Shown: positions 24,501 through 36,500 of the stretch, one piece after another
How the letters are laid out: each line of letters opens with the position of its first letter
Numbering within the stretch: the stretch's first letter is position 1
NCBI RefSeq assembly: GCF_050003625.1
Contig: NC_134397.1
Coordinates: 192,841,063-192,905,062 of the forward strand
Length of the DNA: 64,000 bases
Source: Haematobia irritans
Lineage: Eukaryota > Arthropoda > Insecta > Diptera > Muscidae
Direction of reading: 5' to 3'
Notes under the pieces: generated by a model
Seen by the model: the letters and a program-made list of their open reading frames with translations, nothing else
The model's database searches: none
Told to the model about the DNA's origin: nothing
Made by a program: the position numbers and the translations under genes

Positions 24501-27500
24501 TTGAAAAGCAGCATTTTCATAGCTTTCGGGACTGTCAACCAAGAAATTTACGTGAAAGAGTGTTTGAATAAACGTCTGCTGCCTTTCCTGAAGAAACACG
24601 GTTGTTCCGTACTGTTTTGGCCGGATTTGGCATCTTGCAATTACTGTAAAAAGGCCATGGAGTGGTACGCCGCCAACAACATGCAGGTGATTCCCAAGGA
24701 CAAGAACCCTCCCAACACGACAGAGCTCCGCCCAGTTGAGAAATACTGGGCTATTGTCAAGCGGAACCTAAAGAAGACCAAAAAACTGCTAAGGACGAGC
24801 AGCAGTTCAAGGCAAACTGGCTTTCTGCGGCGAAGAAGGTGGACTAGGTGGCTGTACAAAATCTGATGGCAGGTGTCAAGCGTGAGGCCCGGCAATTCGT
24901 ATTTGGAAAAGCGAAAGCCTAACTGAATATTTATCCTGAATTTTATACTAATTGAACTTGAAAAAGAAATTTAATTTGATTTTTTAAATAAACGATTTCA
25001 CCGATTTACACGCGTTTTCCCTTGACCAAATGTTGACCATATCACCCTTTATAAATGGGAGCTACACAGTCTTACACAAGTTTACATACCCCTGAGTTTT
25101 TAACCTACTAACCAAACATCTTTCTTGTTGTTTTTTATAAACCACACTAAAAAAATATTGTTAAAAATTAACAAATACTATGTTTTCAAATTATTTTACA
25201 AAAATTAAAGCATCTATATGCATAGTTTATAATATTTTATTATTTCAATAAAATACTAATTCTTTAATCGTATGTAAACTTGTGTGAGACTGTGTATATC
25301 TAAATCTGTGGATTTTATTTGACGGTCAAATATTCATGCAATATTGAATGCATGCTGGACCTACTAACGTCTAAGGTTATCTAAACCTCACGATAGGAAA
25401 CATAACAATCAGTTGACGCCCAGCCTCAATGGATTCCGGAAGAATAACTGAGTTTGGACGACCTTCACGAAATTCGTCTTGGAGGGAACTAAATACGACC
25501 TCGGTTGAATTCAGTGGTCGGTACTATATGGAGTCAGCGGCCAAAAATACTTCCAGTATAGGCCTCATCGTGAATCTTCGGTCACGGCTTTATAATTATG
25601 TCAGGACTATTTAATGATAAAATGGAATTGAATGATGACGTTTTGGTATAGCCACCCTATATAGACTAGAGGTATTTTAGGACCGCAAATAGGAGTGCCA
25701 AAAATGGTGTCTATCGGTCCATGTATTTATATAGCCCCCATATAGACCGATATCCCGATTTTACTTCTTGGGCTTCTAGAAACCGTATTATCCGATTTGC
25801 CTTAAACTTCAAATACAGAGGTATTTTAGAATCACAAATAGGTGTGAAGAAAATGATGGTTATAGGTTCATGTGTTGGTATAGCCCCTATATATACCGAT
25901 CTTCCGATCTTATTTTTTGGGCTTCTAGAAAACGCACTTTCTATCCGATTTGCCTAAATTTAAAATCTACAATTATTTTAGGATCACAACTAGATGTAAC
26001 GGAAATGAGGTGAATCAGCCCATGTGTTGGTATAGCCCACGTATAGACCGATCTCCCGATTTTACTCCAAGGGCAGTAGTTTTTAGAAAGCAGCTGATTT
26101 GAATCTTGAAATATTAACTAATAAACCACAAAAGATCCAATTGGAGACTTCAGGGGGGACATAACTAAAACTCTACATAAAATTTACATATAAGAACGAA
26201 CACGAAACAATGAGACTGACAAAAATTGATTTTATAACAAATTTAAAACAAGTTTTATACATTTTTTTTATTTTAAAATATAGTTAATACCATTTAGTTC
26301 AATATTCATTTCGATTTATTTCGATATAATTTTGTTTCGTTTGTGTTATTTATTTAAAAGTGCACACGCAAAAAAATAATTCTTTCCTCCCAAACGAAAT
26401 TTTAGACAAACAAAGTTCGTTTCTCATTTGCTTTTCGCTGTAAGGAAGTGTATTTGGAAGAAAAGTATATACTTTTTGTGATAAACGTTTATTCTTTTCC
26501 AGAATGTAAAAACAATTTCATAAAGACAAACTCCAAAAAAACATTGTTTTCTTGCTAATTGCATTTTCCCTCACATCTTTCTCACATCCACGAGTTTTTT
26601 TAGTTCTTAACACCTTTTCCTGTAATACCAACAATGTAGAAGAAATTATACGATTTTATAAATTTTTAAAATTTTTTTACCTTTCGCCTGGACGGAGAAT
26701 CGAACCGCGGACCATGCACTTTGTAAGCCAACACACTAACCACTGAGCTATGTACCTGTTATGGTCATCAATAGATAAATATACATATAAGTTATATTTA
26801 TATAGCATAGCTTGCGGCGCCCACGAACCGAATAAACAAAGTTTATTTAACAGAAACAAACATTTAGTTTGGCACCGTGGAGCAGTGGTTGCTACGTCCG
26901 ACTTGCATGCCAAGGGTCATGGGTTCGATCCCTGCTTCGACCAAAGTTTTTTTTTTTTTGTTTTTTTTTTTATATATATATATTCCAGATATGTTCCGAA
27001 GATTCCCAAAAAAATTTCAACATTACATTGTAAAGGGTGATTTGTTAAGAGCTTGATAACTTTTTTAAAAAAAAAAAACGCATAAAATTTGCAAAATCTC
27101 ATCGGTTCTTTATTTGAAACGTTAGATTGGTCCATGACATTTACTTTTTGAAGATAATTTCATTTAAATGTTGACCGCGGCTGCGTCTTAGGTGGTCCAT
27201 TCGGAAAGTCCAATTTTGGGCAACTTTTTCGAGCATTTCGGCCGGAATAGCCCGAATTTCTTCGGAAATGTTGTCTTCCAAAGCTGGAATAGTTGCTGGC
27301 TTATTTCTGTAGACTTTAGACTTGACGTAGCCCCACAAAAAATAGTCTAAAGGCGTCAAATCGCATGATCTTGGTGGCCAACTTACCGGTCCATTTCTTG
27401 AGATGAATTGTTCTCCGAAGTTTTCCCTCAAAATGGCCATAGAATCGCGAGCTGTGTGGCATGTAGCGCCATCTTGTTGAAACCACATGTCAACCAAGTT

Positions 27501-30500
27501 CAGTTCTTCCATTTTTGGCAACAAAAAGTTTGTTAGCATCGAACGATAGCGATCGCCATTCACCGTAACGTTGCGTCCAACAGCATCTTTGAAAAAATAC
27601 GGTCCAATGATTCCACCAGCGTACAAACCACACCAAACAGTGCATTTTTCGGGATGCATGGGCAGTTCTTGAACGGCTTCTGGTTGCTCTTCACTCCAAA
27701 TGCGGCAATTTTGCTTATTTACGTAGCCATTCAACCAGAAATGAGCCTCATCGCTGAACAAAATTTGTCGATAAAAAAGCGGATTTTCTGCCAACTTTTC
27801 TAGGGCCCATTCACTGAAAATTCGACGTTGTGGCTCGTTAGTAAGTCTATTCATGATGAAATGTCAAAGCATACTGAGCATCTTTCTCTTTGACACCATG
27901 TCTGAAATCCCACGTGATCTGTCAAATACTAATGCATGAAAATCCTAACCTCAAAAGAATCACCCTTTAGTATATTACATTTTGAACTGCAAAATGTGTC
28001 TTATTAAAGACCTAAAGTCACAAAAGAATAGTGTTTGATATAAACGAAATGGACTGTGTTGTTGTTTCAAAAATAACTTTTTTTATTGAAAAAATAAAAA
28101 TTTTATAACAAACGAATTTTTTTGGTGATAAAAGTTTAAAATTTTCGAAGCAATTCAAAAAACTCTAACAAAAGAAAAACGTTTTCGGTACACGTTTTCC
28201 AAACGTTTTTTTTTCTTTGCGTGCACTTAGTTTTATACTTTTTCACACTTCAAAAACCAACTGCTTACTTGCTCTCTCTTTTGAAGCAATTCTTAAAGAG
28301 TATAGATGAAATAAACAAAAAAAGTACTACGAAAGTTTTTCATAAAAGGTACGAAAGTTTTACATACATCTATGGGGAACAAATTTCGTTAAACGTAACA
28401 TTTTGTTCTTTTAATGAAAAGTTTCTTTGGTTGTAAAACAATGACAAATTTTAAAGACATTTTCATTCTTTTGACGAAGAAAATTCGTTCGGTGTACTTG
28501 TTTACACCTAATAGGACATAAAAAGTTTCAACTTTATCAATCCTATGTATTGGAATCGATAGTAGATGTGTGTCCGTGAGTGAAATTTTCCTCATGCTCA
28601 CACACTCCCATGACACATTCATGCATGGTCACGCACGAACAACGTTTAAAGATTCACTCACGTTCGATTCATGACAATTCTCGTAACTCATGACAATTTT
28701 CGTAAGCCTTGATATTTTTCGTGATTTATGACAACATTCGTGATTCATAACAATTCACCCACGACGATTATCGTGATTCACGATCATTTCAATTTGGTGT
28801 CACGCGCACACCTCTAATCGATCGTTTCTAACAAATGATTCATTCCACCTAATAACTATAGTATCATAAAAAAATTATTGGCGTAATAAAAATTTCAAAA
28901 AACATTTTAATTTACCGGTATCATTTACCTACCAAAACATTTGCTAATTATCAGTTAACCCGTATTTAAAATTAAACATTTTTCTTATCTACATTACCGA
29001 TTTTAATTGGAATACAAAGAATATCAGTCATTCAGTTTCGCTCAGCCATACTACATTCAAATGCAATAATGGTTTTCTTCAACAGTTTTTAATTGAGAGA
29101 GCGGATAAACAAGAGCGTACAAAAAAAACGAACACCATTTCCAAAAGAATGAGAAATGCCAGTAATGAGGCCTTTAACGAGTTTTTGTTAAAAAGATCGA
29201 AAAGTCGAAGTCGACTTACGCTATTATTTTCGATATCCATGAGCATTTTTGAGAGTTACAAGATGATTCCTGAATAGAAAGAATTTTCGAGAGTCACGGA
29301 ATTTTCTAAAAGCTCGTGCATCAGTAACTTATTCGTTAATGTGATAATCGAAACTATTACACTCTATGTTACTTTGGTCTTTAATCGGAAATCAACCGAT
29401 TTCCAGATATCCGATATCCAATAATAGCTCCCCTGTTATTGAGATGATATTAAGAGAAGTGTCGCGCTATACTCATCGATTCCTTGTCATTCTCTTGTCC
29501 TCGGATTAAGAGTTAACACAATAGAGAAACAAACTGATCAAACTACCCTCGTAAATGCACATTGATTAGCATTCTATGGTGTGAAGAAAAAAAAATGCTA
29601 TAAGTATTTAGCCAAATGACTTGGTTTTTTTCAACTGAAATATGCCAATCAATTTGATCAAAACGCGTTAATGAATTGCTAGACTATAGACTTTGCAATA
29701 ATACAGAAAGTGTTCTGTTGTTGTTATTGTTGTTCGTTTATTTTGTTTTGATATTGGAAATGAAAATAAACTCGATTGTGGTCAGAATAAACAAATCAAA
29801 TAATTATGGAACTGAATCGTATACAATTTCAGTTCCATATGTTACGCTGCTCAATAACAACATATGTTAATTTATAAAGTCAAGACACTGATGATTGATT
29901 TGTAGTGCAACGGAATAAACTTTTCCTTCAAAGTATGAGCAGTGAATACATATTTGAAAAAAGAATGAAAATTCTTTTTCTTCGTATAGAAGGAAGCCAC
30001 AGTGATGCAGTGCCCGTCTTATATACAAAAGGTCCTGGGTTAAATCACATTAGTGGTGAAATCCCTCTCACGTAAGGAATTAATGTAATTTTGCATCTCC
30101 AAACGATTCTTTTTATAATCTGATAAGACATCCAGAAGGAATCATTCAAAAATATTTTAAATGTTTTTTTAGGTTCTGGATCTTATAGGGAGAATAGGAA
30201 TAGGCTTTCGATACTGTTGATCACACAATGTTATGTCTGAAACTTCAAAGATTTTTCAATTTCTCACCAACTGCTACCTCTCTTATTACTTCATATCTTA
30301 ACAATCGGTTACAGACGGTTTACACCGGAGATACTTTTTCATTGCCATTACCAGTTACCACAGGGTTTTTGTAACTGGACCTGTATTATTTTGCATGTAC
30401 GCCAATGACTTCCCTCTTGAAATAGTCTATAGTCAGATGCTTATGTATGCAGATGACATACAAATCTCTTTAAGTAGTCCGGTAGGTGATGCTAGTGAGT

Positions 30501-33500
30501 GTTTGGGGAAACTTAACCACGACCTTAATCTTGTTTTGCTATAAATTTGCTATAGAAACAAAATTTTGACAAAATTTGCTATTGAAATAAAATTTTGACA
30601 ACATTTTCTATAGAAATATAATTTTGACAACATTTTCTATAGAAATAAAATTTTGACAAAATTTTCTATAGAAATAAAATGTTGACAAAATTTTCTATAG
30701 AAATAAAATGTTGACAAAATTTTCTATAGAAATAAAATTTTGACAAAATTTTCTGTAGAAATAAAATTTTGACAAAATTTTCTGTAGAAATAAAATTTTG
30801 ACAAAATTTTCTATAGATATAAAATTTTGATAAAATTTTCTATAGAAATAAAATTTTGACAAAATTTTCTATAGAAATAAAATTTTGACAAAACTTTCTA
30901 TAGAAATAAAATTTTGACACAATTTTCTATAGAAATAAAATTTTGACAAAATTTTCTATAGAAATAAAATTTTGACAAAACTTTCTATAGAAATAAAATT
31001 TTGACAAAACTTTCTATAGAAATAAAATGTTGACAAAATGTTCTATAGAAATAAAATGTTGACAAAATTTTTTATAGAAATAAAATTGTGACAAATTTTA
31101 ACAAAATTTTGACAAAATTTTTTATAGAAATAAAATTTTGACAAAATTTTTTATAGAAATAAAATTTTGACATAATTTTCTATAGAAATAAAATGTTGAC
31201 ACAATTTTCTATAGAAATAAAATTTTGACAAAACTTTCTATAGAAATAAAATTTTGATAAAAATTACTATAGAAATACAATGTTGACAAAATTTTCTATA
31301 CAAATAAAATTTTTAAAAAAATTTTCTGTAGAAATAAAATGTTGACAAAATTTTCTATTGAAATAAAATTTTGACAAAATTTTCTATAGAAATAAAATTT
31401 TGACAAAATTTGCTACAGAAATAAAATTTTGACAAAATTTTCTATAGAAATAAAATTTTGACAAAATTTTCTTTAGAAATAAAATTTTGACAAAACTTTC
31501 TATAGAAATAAAATTTTGACAAAATTTTCTATAGAAATACAATGTTGAAAAAATTTTTTATAGAAATAAAATTTTGACAAAATTTTCTATAGAAATAAAA
31601 TTTTGACAAAATTTTCTACAGAAATAAAATTTTGACAAAACTTTCTACAGAAATAAAATTTTGACTAAATTTTCTATAGAAATAAAATTTTGACAAAATT
31701 TTCTATAGAATTAAAATTTGACAAAATTTTCTATAGAAATAAAATTTTGACAAAATTTGCTATAGAAATAAAATTTTGACAACATTTTCTATAGAAATAC
31801 AATTTTGACAAAATTTTCTATAGAAAAAACATTTTGACAAAATTTTCTTTAGAAATAAAATTTTGACAAAATTTTCTATAGAAATAAAATTTTGACACAA
31901 TTTTGTATAGAAATTAAATTTTGACAAAATTTCTATAGAAATAAAATTTTGACTTCAAAATACGTTTATTTTTAATTTGGTAAATTTTCTTCAAATTTTG
32001 GTAGAGTATTTGTGGCACGAGTGGCAACCGTAAATGGATTACAATTATTTAGAAGTTTTTGAAAACTTGAATGTACACAGAAAAAAAAGCGTCTTGTAAA
32101 TTTAAGGACCATTTAAACTTTCACATAGTTCAACAAATTTACTGTAATATAGTTCATTTTTCGTAATCACAACGAAAATTAACTTAGCTAAAGGAAAACT
32201 TATAAAAATTCAGTAAATGTTTTTTAGTTCACTAACTATGAAATGGGAAGGATTTTTCCTTAAATAAATTTCCAACACAGTAGTTAATGCATCGTTGATT
32301 CTATTATAAAAATACATGGACAATATAAAAATCTTACTACGGAATGTGGACAATTTACTAAGAAAAAATTTTGTATGGAAAAAAAATTTTGTAGTAAAAA
32401 TTAACTTAACGACATTACCGATTCGTATGATTCCTTCCTACAGATTATTTCCCTTTTTATTATAAGTTGGAGTGTTTTTCCTCACATTGAACATTTTAGA
32501 TAAAGAATAAAAAGTAGTTAATATAATCCTTGACGGGTGTATATAATTTTTTATAGATTCCTCATAGATTTGGTATATATTTTACCTTAACTTATAGATA
32601 GAATTCCAACTAATCAATAAACGTGCTACTGGAAAATGTGAGTGCATCATGTGAGGGAGTTTTTAGAGACATTTTGTGTATATCTCGTATGATTGTTTGG
32701 GTTTGTTATTGCGTCATTTATGCTGTTGTTGGTTGTTTTGATTCTAGAGACAATGGAATGTTCCTTGTGTGTTGTTGGTATCTTTTGTGGTGAGAGTTGT
32801 TTTCTTGCAATAGCGAGATCAGAAAGGGATCGTGTGTGTGTGTGTGGAGTTATTTTTCTTTACGGTATGTATCAGGGATGGAAAATACAATTTTTAAGAA
32901 AGTACGAAAAAGGGATTTTCTTGATGGAAAAAGTACTTTTCACTAAATTTCAACAAAAATTCCATTGGAAGATTATTGTCAAGAGCTCATTTAGACTGAA
33001 TTTTAAATAAAATAATATTTTGTTTAAATATTTTTTTTAATTTTATATCCGCTTACAAAGACTACCGTTGCCACACAATTTTCTATAGAAATAAAATTTT
33101 GACAAAATTTTCTATAAATATAAAATTTTGACAAAATTTTCTATAGAAATAAAATTTTGATAAAATTTTCTATAGATATAAAATTTTGATAAAATTTTCT
33201 ATCGAAATAAAATTTTGACAAAATTTTCTATAGAAATAAAATTTTGATAAAATTTTCTATAGATATAAAATTTTGATAAAATTTTCTAAATATATAAAAT
33301 TTTGACAAAATATTCTATAGAAATAAAATTTTGACAAAATTTTCTATAGAAATAAAATTTTGACAAATTTTTCTATAGAAATAAAATTGACAAAATTTTC
33401 TATAGATATAAAATTTTGATAAAATGTTCTATAGAAATAACATTTTTACAACATTTTCTATAGTAATAAGATATTGACAAAATTTTCTATTAAAAAAACG

Positions 33501-36500
33501 GCACAAAATTGTCTACACAAAAGGTACTAAATCATTCGCGGGGGTACTACGGTACTGACCAGGGTGAAAAAGTATTGAAAAAGGTACTATAGTACTGCAT
33601 TTTCCATCCCTGGTATGTATCCCTTATGACTTTGTGTCTTTGAGTTTTATTGTTGCATTCAGTTATGTTGATGCATTTATGAGGTGCACACGTGGATTTA
33701 ATTTTGCAAAATTGTACGTGCGGTTTAGTGTTTATTAATGAAAATACATTTATTCGAAACATTTTAGAAACTGAGAAGTGAATGATGTGATGTTAGAGTA
33801 ATCAAAAACGCTTTTTATTGATAAAAAAACAAATAACAGATTAAGGAACTGTATATTTCTGTTAATAGTTTAAAATTATAAACTTATAAAATATATAGCA
33901 AGTGCATTTCAATACCGCAAGTCAATAATTACTGAATATGTTTAAAAATTAATTTAAAATAATATGCATAAATCGCTTAAAATTAAATTAAAAATAAATC
34001 ACTAAGAAAAGTATAAAATTATACGTCTTCGATACAAATTTAAATATAACTTGATGGAGAATAGCCCAAACCAAGTTTTTTATAAAGATTATTTTCTTTA
34101 TAATGGATTATTAAAGAAACCTTATCATGAAAATTGCGATTTTAGCCTCTAAACTTGAACTTAATATACACCTTAAATACTAAATGCTATACTGAAAAGT
34201 GGAAATTATGTCTAATTTTATAATATTTTTTATTTCAAATATATTCTGAGAATAATTTCAATAACGTCCCATTAGTCCATGGATATGATTCTAATAATGT
34301 ACCTACTGGAAGGATTTTGCAATGTGGTAAGTTTTTCTATAAACGGTATTTTGTCCGTTTTTAATAAAACCAAAATTTCAATTTATTAAAAATAATTATT
34401 TTTACTTGCAGGTAGACAGGCCTTGTAATGGTAATTTTTTGGAGTATTCTTACTGTTTAATGCTAACTAAACTGATATCTTTATTGGCTCTAGAAAATAC
34501 TCTTGAAAGCCGTAAGTTAAAAATCAATATGTACGATAAAAATTGATATCTTTCTTATATTTTGTATAACTTTGCAATTTCAGATGCTTATAAGACAAAT
34601 CCGCCCAACAAAAGTTAGCCAAAATCGATGAAATTGGACAACAATTCAATGAATATAGCAACTTATGCCGCATATATCTTTCATATGGATAGAAAACATG
34701 GACATTTAAATTAATTAGTTAGTCCTAATAACGTAGAATATTACTCTTTTGAATAAGCAATTACTAACTACCGACAAGTAACTGCATCCAACTTACGAAT
34801 AAAAATATTGCCTTTATTGTATATCATAAGCCATAGTTTTGTGTAATATAATAATAATTTTTTGAAATAAAATACTGGTGGTTATAGAAAATTGACTTGT
34901 TTTGTACGAAAAATTTCATAGTTGTATACAGGCTTGTTGTACCTTTGATTCCTCAATTTCTCTACTTTTTTGAAAATTATACCGACAAACAGTTTATTTC
35001 AAACCAATTTCTTAATACAAGTTTCCCAAAAAATTGTTAATTTTTCCGGATAGCAGGAATATTTTGAATTAGTTTAACTATATTCTTCCCACATCATAGT
35101 AATAATGAACTAAAATACGATGCAATACATGAACTAATTTATAAGAAAATCATGAACTTATCTAGATGAAAAAAATCTTTGGCGCCAAATCATGGTCATT
35201 CTTACTATGGGTTAGTTCATTTTTCGTAAACAATAGTAAACTTTTTTTTCGGTGTAGTACATGGTAGTATCTGGAGAAGAAAGATACATCGGTCATGAAG
35301 TAAGGAAATCTCCAGGGAAGTTGCTTAAGTCCGCTACGTAGTAGTTTCAGCCTTAGTGATTCTTTTTAAGATGAGGTGTCTTTTGGACTCCATAACTAAG
35401 GGTATTCTATATCAATCATAAGTACAGAGTCATTTTGTTCGCGAAGTCAAAAGTCAAGTGTTTAGTAATCGCAAAAGGCCGATTTGTTTTTAATTTTGAA
35501 TCGACTTTTGAGAAAAGTGCCGAGTTCCAGTCAATAAAAAATATTTGCATATATTTTGGCTTATTAGCGTACCTGGAGAATATTCGGCAAGGGGGCTATA
35601 GCCCCCTATCTAAAGTACAATAATAATAGGTTTTCAAATTCTGAAGTGGGGGGAGGCTGAAATTTTACTGGGGGGTGCTAAGCCCCAGAGGCCTTTTTAC
35701 GCTCATGGCAATAGCTTTCTTGAATGAATATTTTGAGTTCTTTAGTTTTGCCCGATTCTACTTTTAGCTCAATGACAACTTGTTTTGGGTGGGAAGAGAA
35801 ACCAAAGTTCTTTTCAAATCACTTTATTTCCAATATTCTCTAAAAAAGACTCACTCAAATAAAATCTAATTACAAACCGTACACAGAATAACATATGTTT
35901 TGTCTTCAATCACGAAATTAAATCATCCAATTAATTTTTTAATTGAAAATTGATTAAGCCTATTAAAAAATTAATTTATACAATATGATCAATTTTGATA
36001 AAAAAAGTTGAAAAATTAATTGATTCAAATTTTTCAATTCAAATTTTTATTGAATTGAAAATTATTGGTTTTCTTTTAAATTCAATTAAAATTTCATTTG
36101 GAAAAATGTTGTAAAAACATGTCATAAAAAAAAACAAATTCAAATAACCTCTTGGGTATATAATCCATTTTATCTGTAATTTATACATTTATGAGGTACC
36201 ATTAAAACGACTTGTACTTGAAGCAAAACTGTGATGAGTAACAATGACAAGATAATATAGCTGGCATCATTGTCAATAATGATAATTCATGTAATTCGCA
36301 ATAAAGCTAAATCACTCAATCTTTTTGTTGTATTTGTCTTTGCATTGTGCCTAAGGGTATGCTATACTGATTTGCCCCATGAGATATGCAATAAGAAAAT
36401 CATCATTTGCTTAGCGTTGATAATAAATTTATCATTTGGGTTTTCATTTGCTTTTATTCGTGTTTTTACTTACCTTTAGCCAATCCGCTAATACAATCAC

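Larger units (their letters stand above)
22976..24922 (+). pseudogene. DD37E transposase, interrupted
   Basis: Starts [20 protein letters not shown]; a TCA to TGA change makes a stop in LLKVAK*. Small indels follow near 23145 and 23280, then the insertion. Catalytic part downstream: [23 protein letters not shown] and [13 protein letters not shown]. 37 residues lie between the second D and the E, as in the DD37E clade known from mosquitoes. A homopolymer shift before the C-terminus adds another lesion. Confidence 0.9.
22881..25049 (+). mobile_element. DD37E Tc1/mariner-like element, interrupted
   Basis: Left end AAGGGTGATACGGTCAAAAT, right end ...TTGACCATATCACCCTT, TA on both sides (22879-22880, 25050-25051). 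Without the 923-bp insert at 23318-24240 it is about 1.24 kb. It has a shorter leader than the copy at 52975. Confidence 0.93.
22390..25420. repeat. Tandem-unit repeat (GAGCTATATCTAAATCTGAACC type), split by insertions
   Basis: At 22390-22880, units with GAGCTATATCTAAATCTGAACC-like text and AAATCGGGCGATACATAA recur at about 150-180 bp. The repeat resumes at 25052 (TAAATGGGAGCTA) and 25295 (TATATCTAAATCTG). The intervening DNA is a DD37E element and a MITE. It resembles the family at 49273-50937. Confidence 0.7.
26365..28223 (+). mobile_element. CACGCAAA TIR element with tRNA-like pair, copy B (carries a DD41D insert)
   Basis: The ends match copy A; CA is duplicated (26363-26364, 28224-28225). 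Body without the DD41D insert (27033-27967 plus TA) is about 920 bp. Copy A shows the uninterrupted text ATTGTAGTATATT, confirming the nested insertion. Confidence 0.92.

Noticed and set aside
29891..29897. A second CTGATGA hammerhead core
   Set aside because: No GAAA with flanking helices at the right distance; chance match.
32693..33010. 105-codon plus-strand frame with a hydrophobic start
   Set aside because: It runs across the hAT insertion boundary and a GT microsatellite; no conserved features.
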